Assembly: GCF_003688935.1 (NCBI RefSeq)
Contig: NZ_REGE01000012.1
Span: forward strand, 1-64,000
Direction of reading: 5' to 3'
DNA length: 64,000 nucleotides
DNA from: Corynebacterium macginleyi
GTDB lineage: Bacteria; Actinomycetota; Actinomycetes; Mycobacteriales; Mycobacteriaceae
In this document: one piece after another, positions 16,928 to 25,161 of the stretch
Layout: each line of letters starts with the position of its first letter
Numbering within the stretch: the first letter of the stretch is position 1
The notes under the pieces: model-generated
Seen by the model: the letters and a program-made list of their open reading frames with translations, nothing else
Told to the model about the DNA's origin: nothing
The model's database searches: none
Made by a program: the position numbers and the translations under genes

Positions 16928-19060
16928 ATGCTTGGCTGGCAGGATGATCGCCCTTTAAGCGATGTATTGGACAAAAAAGACGCCACGAAGATCACTAAGG
17001 CACTGGGATATCAGACCTGCGGGGAACTCCTGGCCCACTATCCGCGTGACTATATTCGCCATAATAAAGACGTGGGGCTTGGCGATGCCGCCGAGGGCGA
17101 TATCGTCACCGTCACGGGAACCGTAACAGGAATAACAACCCGCGATACGGGCAAGACGACCATCATCAACGTCCAGCTCGATGGTCATATCATCGCCACG
17201 TTTTTTAATGCCATGTACGTCTTGCGTCTGCTCCATCGCGGGCAGCGGGTGATGATGAGCGGAAAATTGAAATATTTCCGCCAGCAGCCCCAGCTGCAGC
17301 AACCGGATTTCGTAGAAATTGACGCCTTTGGGCGGCCCGACGGGGAGCTTGCCGCCTACCGCGCACAGGCCCCAGCGACGGGAAAGAAAAAGTCACAGAA
17401 GGCGACCGGGTCCCTGCGCAATCTGTCCCAATTCGGGCGACTGGATAAATTATTGCTCGAGCGGGAATGGATCCCGGTATATCCTGCCACCGCAAAGATC
17501 ACCTCGTGGTACCTCATGGGGGCCATTCACTATGTGCTCGCGCATACCCCAACCATCCGTGAACCGTTAGACCAGCAAATGATTATCAGCCTGGACCAAG
17601 CGGTGCGCGAGATTCATGAGCCCGGCGCGGCTGGCCCACAACGCGCGATTCAGCGCCTCAAGTACAATGAGGCGCTTTCTATTGGCCTGGTCATGGCGCT
17701 GCGCCAACGTGATGCGCATGCGCACACTGCGCCGACGATGCCCGCTATTTTGGGCGGTTTTCGCGAAGAGTTATTGGCCCACTTGCCGTTTGAACTCACA
17801 CCAGGCCAGCGACGGGTTATCACTGAGATTGATAATGACCTGTCCGGCTCCTTACCCATGATGCGCCTTTTGCAGGGTGAAGTTGGCTCGGGTAAAACCA
17901 TGGTTGCAACCTGCGCCATGCTGCAGGCCATCGATGCCGGAAGCCAGGCGGCGCTGCTGGCTCCTACCGAGGTCCTGGCCTCCCAGCACGCGGCCTCTAT
18001 TGGCACGTCGGTTCCAGAAGGGGTCAAGGTGGTGCTCTTAACCGGCTCCATGCGCACTGCTGAAAAGCGCCAAGCGCTGCTCGATATCGTCTCCGGGGAG
18101 GCGAATATCATCATCGGTACGCATGCCATCATTCAAGAATCAGTCGAGTTCTTCGATTTGGGTTTGGTGATCGTGGATGAGCAGCACCGCTTTGGCGTTG
18201 AGCAACGTGATAGCTTGCGTTCCAAAACGCGCGAGGGGATTAGCCCCCATGTGTTGGTCATGACGGCGACACCTATACCGCGTACCATCGCCATGACGAT
18301 TTTCGGTGATCTCGCGGTCTCGACGCTTGCTGAGCTGCCCGGCGGGAGAAAACCTATCCAGTCTGCTGTGGTGGCGGAGTGGCGGCCTACATGGGTTGCG
18401 CGGGCGCTCGAGCGCATTCGCGAGGAAGTGGCGCAGGGCCACCAGGCGTATATCGTCTGCCCGCGCATTGAAGGCGAGGGCGGCGTGCTTGAGTTGGCGG
18501 AACAGCTTGCCGCCGGCCCGTTTAAGGGGCTGCGGGTAGATATCTTGCACGGCAAGATGCCAAATAAGGATGAGGTCATGACCTCTTTTGCCCGAGGTGA
18601 GATTGATATCCTGGTTTCGACTACGGTCATCGAGGTGGGCGTCGATGTTCCCAACGCTACGGTCATGCTCATCCGAGAGGCGGAGAATTTCGGCGTGTCC
18701 CAGCTGCACCAATTGCGCGGGCGTGTAGGGCGCGGCGGCAATGCGTCCATTTGCCTGATGCATACGAAAGCGGAGGATAACTCGCCCTCATATCGGCGCA
18801 TAACCCAGATTGCCCAAACCTCGTCTGGGTTTGAACTTGCGGAATTAGATCTTCGGCAACGGCACGAGGGCGATATCCTGGGGGCGGTGCAATCTGGTAC
18901 GCACCGGACGCTTCGGTTGCTCAACCTTGCTGATGACCAGGATATCGTCGAGCGCACCCACGCAGATGCCTATGCCATGGTCCAGCGCAATCCCCAGTTA
19001 GCAGAAGAGCTGACGCGGAATTTGAGCGAAAGCGAGCAGGAATTCTTGGAGAAAAACTGA
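16928..19060 (+). CDS. recG: ATP-dependent DNA helicase RecG
   Basis: RecG regresses stalled replication forks and processes recombination intermediates. The 710-residue protein has an N-terminal wedge/OB domain, with DIVTVTGTVTGI near residue 60. The helicase core follows: Walker A LQGEVGSGKTMVA (about residue 315), the DEQHRFG box (about 415), TATPIPRT and the C-terminal HQLRGRVGRG motif VI. It lies two bases after the DAK2 gene's stop and is clearly co-transcribed. It is followed by the degenerate biotinyl-domain gene. Confidence 0.95.
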   Translation: MLGWQDDRPLSDVLDKKDATKITKALGYQTCGELLAHYPRDYIRHNKDVGLGDAAEGDIVTVTGTVTGITTRDTGKTTIINVQLDGHIIATFFNAMYVLRLLHRGQRVMMSGKLKYFRQQPQLQQPDFVEIDAFGRPDGELAAYRAQAPATGKKKSQKATGSLRNLSQFGRLDKLLLEREWIPVYPATAKITSWYLMGAIHYVLAHTPTIREPLDQQMIISLDQAVREIHEPGAAGPQRAIQRLKYNEALSIGLVMALRQRDAHAHTAPTMPAILGGFREELLAHLPFELTPGQRRVITEIDNDLSGSLPMMRLLQGEVGSGKTMVATCAMLQAIDAGSQAALLAPTEVLASQHAASIGTSVPEGVKVVLLTGSMRTAEKRQALLDIVSGEANIIIGTHAIIQESVEFFDLGLVIVDEQHRFGVEQRDSLRSKTREGISPHVLVMTATPIPRTIAMTIFGDLAVSTLAELPGGRKPIQSAVVAEWRPTWVARALERIREEVAQGHQAYIVCPRIEGEGGVLELAEQLAAGPFKGLRVDILHGKMPNKDEVMTSFARGEIDILVSTTVIEVGVDVPNATVMLIREAENFGVSQLHQLRGRVGRGGNASICLMHTKAEDNSPSYRRITQIAQTSSGFELAELDLRQRHEGDILGAVQSGTHRTLRLLNLADDQDIVERTHADAYAMVQRNPQLAEELTRNLSESEQEFLEKN

Positions 19061-19079
19061 GAGGGTTTAATCTATAAGT

Positions 19080-19291
19080 AGGAAAATCTACGCCCCTTTC
19101 GCGGGCATCGTGTGCTGCTTTGGCGTTGGAGGCGCGAAAATTAGCATGTGTTATGCGCTAGTTACCATTGCGACGACGAAGCTAGGATCTTCTGGCTTGT
19201 CCCCGGGCCCGGGGACAATTCGCGCGTAGCGGCGGCGGATTTGGGCAATATTATTGGTGGAGACTTAATTATGGAGATTGGAGAAGCGTAA
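19080..19291 (+). pseudogene. Decayed biotin/lipoyl-attachment domain protein
   Basis: Between recG and rsmD the sequence still reads as a small biotinyl-domain protein but is broken. From 19083 one frame gives KIYAPFAGIV, then ALVTIATTKLGSSG and LSPGPGTI, and then hits TAG. Shifting by one base after 19214-19225 restores RVAAADLGNIIGGDLIMEIGEA, ending in TAA at 19289-19291, directly before the rsmD ATG. One missing G (ATT CGCGCG for ATT GCGCGCG) explains the shift and would give a normal protein of about 70 residues. The expected ATG is AGG, and the acidic residue normally before the modified lysine region is lost. A functional version occupies this slot in related corynebacteria, as far as I recall. 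Confidence 0.75.
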
Positions 19292-19885
19292 ATGACGCGG
19301 ATTATTGCAGGCGAAGCGCGGGGTCGGACTATTAAAGTCCCGGCAGAGGGAACGCGGCCAACCGCCGATCGCGCGAGGGAAGGCCTGTTCTCCTCATTGA
19401 ATGCCCGGTGGGGGTTTCCGGGTTCCAAGGTGCTTGACCTATTCGCCGGATCTGGCGCCTTGGGATTGGAAGCATTAAGCCGTGGGGCTGACGAGGCAGT
19501 GTTGGTGGAGTCCAACCCTGCGGCGGTCTCCATCATCAAACACAACATAGGTGTGGTGAAACATCCCGGTGCCCGCGTGGAGGAAAGGAAAGTATCTACG
19601 TACCTGGCTAGTGCCCCGCGTGGCTACTTCGATCTGGTTTTAGCCGATCCGCCTTATGCGTTTGACGATGTCCCAGGGCTCATCGCCGCAATGGAGCCAG
19701 TGCTTACCGATAGCGCGATGGTGGTCATTGAACGTCACGTCGAATCGCCTGAGACAGAATGGCCCGAAGGTTTTGCGCCGACGGGGCAGAAATTAAAGAA
19801 GCGTACCTTCGGCATTGCGCGCATGGATATGGCAATCTTTAGCCGTCCCGTTACCGATGATGCCGATGAAACTCTAGATAACTAG
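19292..19885 (+). CDS. rsmD: 16S rRNA (guanine(966)-N2)-methyltransferase
   Basis: RsmD methylates G966 of 16S rRNA. The 197-residue SAM-dependent enzyme starts TRIIAGEARGRTIKVP. It has the family signature RPTADRAREGLFSSL, the SAM loop VLDLFAGSGALGLEALSRGA, and the catalytic DPPY motif (LVLADPPYAFDD) near residue 115. Its ATG abuts the TAA of the broken biotinyl gene, so its translation may once have been coupled to that gene. coaD follows after 14 bases in the usual order. Confidence 0.93.
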   Translation: MTRIIAGEARGRTIKVPAEGTRPTADRAREGLFSSLNARWGFPGSKVLDLFAGSGALGLEALSRGADEAVLVESNPAAVSIIKHNIGVVKHPGARVEERKVSTYLASAPRGYFDLVLADPPYAFDDVPGLIAAMEPVLTDSAMVVIERHVESPETEWPEGFAPTGQKLKKRTFGIARMDMAIFSRPVTDDADETLDN

Positions 19886-19899
19886 GAAAGCGATATTTT

Positions 19900-20373
19900 A
19901 TGACCACAGCCGTGTGTCCCGGGTCTTTTGATCCCATCACTCTTGGCCACGTGAATATTTTTGAGCGCGCCAGCCAGATGTTTGATGAGGTTACGGTACT
20001 TGTTACTGGTAACCCAGAAAAGCCTTCCGGGTTATTTAGCGTGCACGAGCGCATGGAGCTCATCCGCCAGAGCGTGGATTCGCGCATTAACGTGGATTAT
20101 TGGTCCGGCCTGCTCGTGGACTATACCTCGCAGCACGGCGTGGATGTTTTGGTCAAGGGACTGCGTTCTTCCTTGGACTATGAATACGAGCTGCCGATGG
20201 CGCAGATGAACCGGCGCTTGTCCGGCATCGATACGGTCTTTTTGCTTACCGATGAAAAATACGGCTACATCAGTTCTTCGCTGTGCAAGCAGGTCGCGCA
20301 ATTCGGTGGTGAGGTCACCGGCATGCTTCCTGATCCGGTCGTACAAGCGGTGAAGGAAAAATACCGCCGATGA
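19900..20373 (+). CDS. coaD: Phosphopantetheine adenylyltransferase
   Basis: Penultimate step of coenzyme A synthesis, transferring AMP to 4'-phosphopantetheine. The 157-residue nucleotidyltransferase has the T/HxGH motif in GSFDPITLGHVNIFERA at the start. VKGLRSSLDYEYELPMAQMNRRL lies in the middle and YGYISSSLCKQVAQFGG near the C-terminus, all diagnostic for CoaD. The stop overlaps the start of the TauE-like gene by four bases (ATGA). coaE, the last CoA step, is also in this window at 33.6 kb. Confidence 0.95.
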   Translation: MTTAVCPGSFDPITLGHVNIFERASQMFDEVTVLVTGNPEKPSGLFSVHERMELIRQSVDSRINVDYWSGLLVDYTSQHGVDVLVKGLRSSLDYEYELPMAQMNRRLSGIDTVFLLTDEKYGYISSSLCKQVAQFGGEVTGMLPDPVVQAVKEKYRR

Positions 20374-21116
20374 TAGTGGCGCTGATTATTTTCGCCGTTG
20401 TTGTCGCAGGATCCACCCTGCAACGCGTCTCCGGCATGGGGCTTGGCCTTATCGGCGGGCCGATTCTAATGCTGGTTATGGGCCCGGTAGAAGGCATCCT
20501 CGTGATCAACGTCTTGGCGGCGGTTAATGCGTTGCTTACCACGTTGACCGTTCGCCGCAATGTTAGCTGGAGAATGTTTGGGCTCATCGCGCCAGTGATG
20601 ATTATCGGTTCTCTCGCCGCTGCGGCGCTAATTAGCAAGATTGATACTGCGGGCCTATTGATAGTGGTGGGTGCAGCTCTGCTCATCGCCCTGGTGGTGG
20701 TGACCTACGGCGCTAGGTTCATCCCGCCGCTCGAGGGCAAGGGCCCAGCCATCTCCGCAGGCATCTTGGGCGGATTCACCAATACCTTGGCGGGAGTGGC
20801 AGGCCCAGTCATTACCGTCTACGCCCAGGCAGCCAAATGGCCGCAAGCTATGTATACGGCGACCCTGCAGCCGATTTTTGTGGTGGGCGGAATCTTTTCC
20901 GTCCTCACCAAGACAGCTCTTGGTGCCGCGACATTTGATGGCCTGCCCTGGTTCATCTGGCCCGCAGGCATTGCCGGTATGTTCATCGGTATTTGGCTGG
21001 GCTCGCGCATCGCGCACGTGGTGTCCAGGGATATAGCGCGCGCATTGTCGCTATCAGTAGCAAGCCTTGGCGCCCTCAGTGCGTTGATTCGCGGCATCGT
21101 CACCTACAGTGCCTAA
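20370..21116 (+). CDS. TauE/SafE-family membrane transporter
   Basis: A 248-residue protein with about eight hydrophobic segments and the two TauE/SafE repeats. GMGLGLIGGPILMLVMGPVEG is in the first half and ILGGFTNTLAGVAGPVITVYAQ in the second. Family members are proposed exporters of sulphite, sulphoacetate or other organic anions; the substrate here cannot be told. It is translationally coupled to coaD by a four-base overlap, so it is expressed with rsmD-coaD, an unexplained but clear linkage. It is convergent with the ABC operon that ends at 21145. Confidence 0.85.
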   Translation: MIVALIIFAVVVAGSTLQRVSGMGLGLIGGPILMLVMGPVEGILVINVLAAVNALLTTLTVRRNVSWRMFGLIAPVMIIGSLAAAALISKIDTAGLLIVVGAALLIALVVVTYGARFIPPLEGKGPAISAGILGGFTNTLAGVAGPVITVYAQAAKWPQAMYTATLQPIFVVGGIFSVLTKTALGAATFDGLPWFIWPAGIAGMFIGIWLGSRIAHVVSRDIARALSLSVASLGALSALIRGIVTYSA

Positions 21117-21144
21117 GACGCGGCCGACGCGGCGCGAGGGCTAC

Positions 21145-21909
21145 TTAAAGCAGCGAGGATAAGAACTCTTTGGTGCGCGGCTGCTGTGGATTGTCGAGCA
21201 CTTCAGCTGGGGTACCGGATTCCAGGACTACGCCGCCGTCCATAAAGAAGATTTTATCCGCAACCTCGCGCGCAAAGCCCATCTCGTGGGTAACCACGAG
21301 CATGGTCATGCCCTGGGCCGCGAGAGCCTTCATGACGCGGAGGACCTCGCCGACGAGCTCGGGATCGAGGGCGGAAGTGGGCTCATCGAAAAGCATGAGC
21401 TTGGGATCCATCGCTACGGCTCTGGCGATGGCAACGCGCTGTTGCTGGCCGCCAGAAAGCTGAACCGGGAAGTTGTCGGCCTTGGCCGCAAGCCCCACCT
21501 CCTCTAGCAGCTCCATGGCTCGCTTCCGAGCCTTATCCTCTGGCACCTTCTTGACCTGCATCGGTGCTTCAATGATGTTTTCTATAACCGTGCGGTGAGG
21601 AAATAGGTTAAAAGACTGGAATACCATGCCGATATCAGAGCGCTGCTGCGCAGCTTGCTTCTCACTGATTTCATACAGGATTCCATTCTTTTCGCGGTAT
21701 CCTATCAGCTCACCATCGACATACAGGCGGCCCGCTGTGATTTTATCCAGATGGTTAACGCAGCGCAGGAAGGTTGACTTACCGGAACCGGAAGGGCCCA
21801 AAAGGCAGGCAACTTCGCCGCGCTGGACCTCCAAGTCGATACCCTTGAGCACCTCGAATTGACCGAAAGATTTGTGCACATTCTCGGCGGAGATCATGGG
21901 AGTAGTCAT
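21145..21909 (-). CDS. Polar amino-acid ABC transporter ATP-binding protein
   Basis: A 254-residue GlnQ-type ATPase. It has Walker [16 protein letters not shown] (about residue 36), a Q-loop [11 protein letters not shown], the signature [16 protein letters not shown], Walker [15 protein letters not shown] and the switch VTHEMGFA. It energises the permease encoded directly upstream; start and upstream stop overlap by one base (TAATG). The family imports glutamine, glutamate, arginine or similar amino acids; the exact substrate is unknown. Confidence 0.92.
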   Translation of the reverse strand: MTTPMISAENVHKSFGQFEVLKGIDLEVQRGEVACLLGPSGSGKSTFLRCVNHLDKITAGRLYVDGELIGYREKNGILYEISEKQAAQQRSDIGMVFQSFNLFPHRTVIENIIEAPMQVKKVPEDKARKRAMELLEEVGLAAKADNFPVQLSGGQQQRVAIARAVAMDPKLMLFDEPTSALDPELVGEVLRVMKALAAQGMTMLVVTHEMGFAREVADKIFFMDGGVVLESGTPAEVLDNPQQPRTKEFLSSLL

Positions 21910-22862
21910 TAATTTTTACCCTCCTGGATTACGGAGACATTGCGGGGGATTGTACCTTCGGCATCGGCAAGCGCGGCAAGTTGGCGCCCGGTAAGCTCGC
22001 GCGTCGCGCCGCGTGCAAAGTGGCGCTCGAGGAAGTACTGGCCCACCATGAGCAGGGAAGTAATGCCCAGGTACCACGAAGCAGCGACCATTAAGAGGGG
22101 AATAGGCTGGAAGAGGGCTGCGGAAATGTCGGTGGCGCGGCCGAAGATCTCATGGGTATAGGGGATGGCCACCACCAGGGACGAGGTCTTGAGCAGAGAA
22201 ATGAACTCATTGCCGGTCGGCGGGATGATAATGCGCATTGCCTGTGGCAACACGGTGCGCCGCATAGTCATCCACCAGGACATGCCGAGGGCCTTAGAGG
22301 CTTCCTTTTGTCCTTCTGGAACCGAGGAAATGCCCGAACGGACGATTTCGGCCATATACGCGGCCTCATTGAGGCCCAAACCCATGACCGCCAAGAAGAA
22401 CGCATTGGTCAACACGCTTTGCAGGGAGACCTCTGCAAAGCCTAAGTTGATGGACTGGTAAATCGCGGAGAGCAAGCCCCAGAATACTAGTTGGACGTAG
22501 ATTGGGGTGCCGCGAAAGAGCCACAGGAAGATCCAGGCAACGGCGCGCAGAATGGGGTTGGGCGACATGCGCATCACGGCGAGCATGGCACCGCCTACCA
22601 CGCCAATGATCATAGACAAGATGGTGATCGCAATCGTGTGCAGGGAGGCGATGGCGATGCGCTGGTCAAAGAGATACTGGAAGTACGTATCCCACCTGAA
22701 GGCTTCATTGCGCGCGGAGGCAATGACGAACCACAGCCCAAGACTGAGCAGCACGGCCGCGCACAGCCACCGCCAGGGGTGTCGCAGTGGTCGGGCTTCG
22801 ATCTTGGCGGGTGCCTCCTGCAGTGTCGTGGGGCCGGCTGCTTCTCTGTGCTCGTTAACCAT
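21909..22862 (-). CDS. Polar amino-acid ABC transporter permease
   Basis: A 317-residue HisM/GlnP-type permease. After a cytoplasmic start there is one extra helix ([17 protein letters not shown]), then the usual five-helix core. The ATPase-docking EAA loop reads [24 protein letters not shown] near residue 175. An ATG at 22877 would add five residues, but ATG 22862 lies 7 bases after GAAAGG and is preferred. The gene overlaps the solute-binding-protein gene by 8 bases. A single permease gene implies a homodimer. Confidence 0.92.
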   Translation of the reverse strand: MVNEHREAAGPTTLQEAPAKIEARPLRHPWRWLCAAVLLSLGLWFVIASARNEAFRWDTYFQYLFDQRIAIASLHTIAITILSMIIGVVGGAMLAVMRMSPNPILRAVAWIFLWLFRGTPIYVQLVFWGLLSAIYQSINLGFAEVSLQSVLTNAFFLAVMGLGLNEAAYMAEIVRSGISSVPEGQKEASKALGMSWWMTMRRTVLPQAMRIIIPPTGNEFISLLKTSSLVVAIPYTHEIFGRATDISAALFQPIPLLMVAASWYLGITSLLMVGQYFLERHFARGATRELTGRQLAALADAEGTIPRNVSVIQEGKN

Positions 22863-23742
22863 TGATGGGCCTTTCATTAATCATCGCCTGGTCTACTAAT
22901 CCATCTTCAATTCCCCAGCGGGCCAAAATCTCCGCGTACTCACCGGTATCGATAAGGTGCTGGAGGGCCGCAGCCGAGGCCTTGCCCAAGTCCGAGTCCT
23001 TTGGGACCGCGAAGCCGTAAGGGGAGGCCTGGAATATATCGCCGACCACGCGCATCTTTCCCTCGGAGCGGTTTACCGCCCAAGCGGTCACCGGCGAATC
23101 CGCGGATAAGGCATCAGCGCGGCCCATAAGGACGGCGAGCGCGGCGTTATCCCCGGTGTCGTAGGACAACACGGTCAGATCGCCGTCGCAGGAATCTTGC
23201 TTGGGGCGCACATCGTCGGTTTCGGACACGGTAGTGCGCTGTACAGCGACGGTCAAACCGCAGGGGTTTTGGGGATCGACCTTATTCGGGCCATCGACAA
23301 GCTCTGCCCATTGGATGCCCGCGTACAGATGGTCCACAAAGTCGAACTCACCACGGCGATCGGCCGTGTCGGTAAAGCCAGAGGCCCCCATGTCTATCTG
23401 GCCGGATTGCACAGCCGGCAAGATCATGGAGAAGTCTTGCTCTACGGCCTGGAATTTCAGGCCCAACACCCCGGCTACGGCGCGGGCAAGATCGAGCTCT
23501 ACGCCCTGTAGATCGCCGTTGGAGTCCTTGAGCTGAAACGGGGCATAGGGAGGGTTCGTTCCTGCCGTGAGCACGCCGTCATCGTCGTGGTACATCGCGG
23601 CAATTTTGGGAACCTCTCTGGTCTTTGGCTCTTGCCAGCCCTGCGGAGTGGAATCCTCCTCGTTGACCACGCACGCGCTCAAGGGGAGCACGCAGGCCAT
23701 AATGGCGGTCGCTAGTGGTCGATGCTTAATCGCCCAGGGCAT
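22855..23742 (-). CDS. Amino-acid ABC transporter substrate-binding lipoprotein
   Basis: A 295-residue family-3 solute-binding protein. It has a signal peptide with lipobox LSAC (Cys about residue 24), so it is anchored to the outer face of the membrane. Family marks are AGTNPPYAPFQLKDSNGDLQG, VELDLARAVAGVLGLKF and the acidic substrate-loop region SGQIDMGASGFTDTADRR. Another Cys pair (NPCGL and DSCDG) may form a disulphide. The start ATG overlaps the stop of the DUF368 gene (TAATG). A longer in-frame start inside DUF368 has no lipoprotein signal and is rejected. Confidence 0.92.
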   Translation of the reverse strand: MPWAIKHRPLATAIMACVLPLSACVVNEEDSTPQGWQEPKTREVPKIAAMYHDDDGVLTAGTNPPYAPFQLKDSNGDLQGVELDLARAVAGVLGLKFQAVEQDFSMILPAVQSGQIDMGASGFTDTADRRGEFDFVDHLYAGIQWAELVDGPNKVDPQNPCGLTVAVQRTTVSETDDVRPKQDSCDGDLTVLSYDTGDNAALAVLMGRADALSADSPVTAWAVNRSEGKMRVVGDIFQASPYGFAVPKDSDLGKASAAALQHLIDTGEYAEILARWGIEDGLVDQAMINERPING

Positions 23743-24578
23743 TAATATTTCGCCGTCCTTTCCTCGATGGCTTGTGCGTTCCTGCGGTCTATGTAGATGA
23801 AGATGGACACGATAACGGCCCCGAGGATGGCGTATCCGATGATGGCACCCGAAGAAGCATCCTGGTCTGTACCCCACGGCCATAGGGCGCGCAGGGATCC
23901 CAGCATGAAACCTGCCATGGCGGCCAGGGTGGGAGCGCGGTGGCTGCTAAGCAAGTAGTTGAGCAATTTGATGAAGGCGGCGAGGCCACAGAGGGCTCCT
24001 AGCGCAAAGACGCCCATGGTCCCCAACTCTCGATCCGATACCGCGCCGATGATCGGCTGGTACAGCCCCATGGTCAGCAAGATGAGCGAACCGGAAATAC
24101 CCGGCAGGATTAGTGCGCATACGGCGATTGCTGCGGCAAGGAAAACAACTACGAGGCTCGGGTCTTCGTGCGGCGTGGAGGTAAATCCCGTGACGACAAA
24201 AATCACAACGGCTGCAGTGATAAAGGCGATGATGGAGGAGGGGGCGGTGCGCTCCGCCTGGGGCAACATGGATAGCGGGACGATGATGGAGACGACCACC
24301 ATGCCTAAAAAGAGGGCGCTGGAGGCAGAGACGTTGTTATCGACGAAGTGGGACAAGAGCGTGGAAAAGCCGAAGACTGCGATGAGCATGCCGATGGCGA
24401 CTGAGGCCAGAAATGACCACTCAACCTTCTTAAAATTGCCGGAGATAAGGTGATTGGCATTGCGGACGGCGCGTTCATAAATTCCCACGATGAGGGCGAC
24501 GGTTCCACCGGAGATACCGGGAACCAATTCGGCCATGCCGATGAGGGTGCCACGAATGGCGTTCAGAATATAGTGCAT
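23742..24578 (-). CDS. DUF368 membrane protein (PopT-type undecaprenyl phosphate flippase)
   Basis: The 278-residue polytopic protein opens with the family signature RGTLIGMAELVPGISGGTVALIVGIYE and repeats a related motif near residue 165 (ALILPGISGSLILLTMGLYQPI). The family thus has two inverted GISG-containing halves. DUF368 proteins were recently shown to recycle undecaprenyl phosphate across the membrane (PopT). The gene heads a four-gene operon with an amino-acid importer, overlapping the binding-protein gene by one base. A TAGATT hexamer 8 bases before the ATG and lack of a ribosome site suggest a leaderless message. Confidence 0.85.
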   Translation of the reverse strand: MHYILNAIRGTLIGMAELVPGISGGTVALIVGIYERAVRNANHLISGNFKKVEWSFLASVAIGMLIAVFGFSTLLSHFVDNNVSASSALFLGMVVVSIIVPLSMLPQAERTAPSSIIAFITAAVVIFVVTGFTSTPHEDPSLVVVFLAAAIAVCALILPGISGSLILLTMGLYQPIIGAVSDRELGTMGVFALGALCGLAAFIKLLNYLLSSHRAPTLAAMAGFMLGSLRALWPWGTDQDASSGAIIGYAILGAVIVSIFIYIDRRNAQAIEERTAKY

Positions 24579-24881
24579 AAATTAAAAATCTACCTGGGGA
24601 TAAGAGATGACTGCCGTTGACGGGCCACTCCGGGGTGTCGAGAACTTGTTACTCGACAACGAACGACGTGCTGCAACACCGTTCGCGGTGGCTAAAGTCT
24701 GCATATCTTTCATTACTTTAACGGTTATCTACCTTATATGAGATGGGCTTGTGCTTAAAGTCTCGAGGTAAGAAGGTGTTATTCTGCAGAGATCGCGCTT
24801 ATTTGCCGTTGTGTAAATATGCAATTCGCGGAAGTATATACGCTGTATCGAGGCCGCAGTAGGAGAAGAAAGGGGAATGAC
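24579..24881. other. Intergenic stretch with two adjacent inverted repeats upstream of the DUF368 operon
   Basis: No gene is supported here. Two perfect inverted repeats lie side by side: TGTCGAG / CTCGACA (24636-24658, 9-base spacer) and CGAACG / CGTTCG (24660-24685). They are 44-107 bases upstream of the operon's likely transcription start at the DUF368 ATG. They could be protein-binding sites. They cannot be part of the leaderless message itself. The rest (24700-24880) shows no clear structure. Confidence 0.4.
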
Positions 24882-24926
24882 AAAACCCCGCTTCCTTCGT
24901 GGATAGGTATCCGGAAGGAAACGGGG
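24882..24926 (-). terminator. Terminator of the tRNA gene
   Basis: On the minus strand CCCCGTTTCCTTC pairs with GAAGGAAGCGGGG (12 pairs plus one mismatch), followed by TTTTG. It begins 9 bases after the tRNA's 3' end. Confidence 0.9.
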
Positions 24927-24934
24927 ATGAAATG

Positions 24935-25008
24935 TGCCCCTGGTGAGACTCGAACTCACACTGGACGGGTTTTGAATCCGTTGCCTCTGCCAATTGGGCT
25001 ACAGGGGC
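24935..25008 (-). tRNA. tRNA with CAA anticodon (tRNA-Leu), short variable loop
   Basis: Seventy-four bases fold into a full cloverleaf. Acceptor stem GCCCCTG/CAGGGGC; D arm GCC...GGC; anticodon loop TTCAAAA giving CAA; T arm GTGAG-TTCGAGT-CTCAC; discriminator A. CCA is not encoded. CAA reads the leucine codon UUG. The variable region is only five bases (CCAGT), whereas bacterial leucine tRNAs normally carry a long extra arm. The lowest anticodon-stem pair is an A-C mismatch. Identity is therefore leucine by anticodon and discriminator, but the class-I shape is unusual. It is divergent from polA. Confidence 0.85.
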
Positions 25009-25161
25009 AATCAAAAGCTAGCGCCTTTGACTGTTGGAAATAGTAGCGCAGAGGTTGGCGCAATTCCTAATTGGGGTCTCTTTTCGGTAAAAAGACCTGC
25101 TCAAGGCGGTGAGGTTGGGTGGGGTGTCGCCGTGTCCATGGTGTTGCCTACTATGGGGCAG

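Noticed and set aside
24994..25161. Upstream extension of polA starting inside the tRNA
   Set aside because: It runs through the tRNA and the TACTAT -10; the conserved protein begins at 25162.
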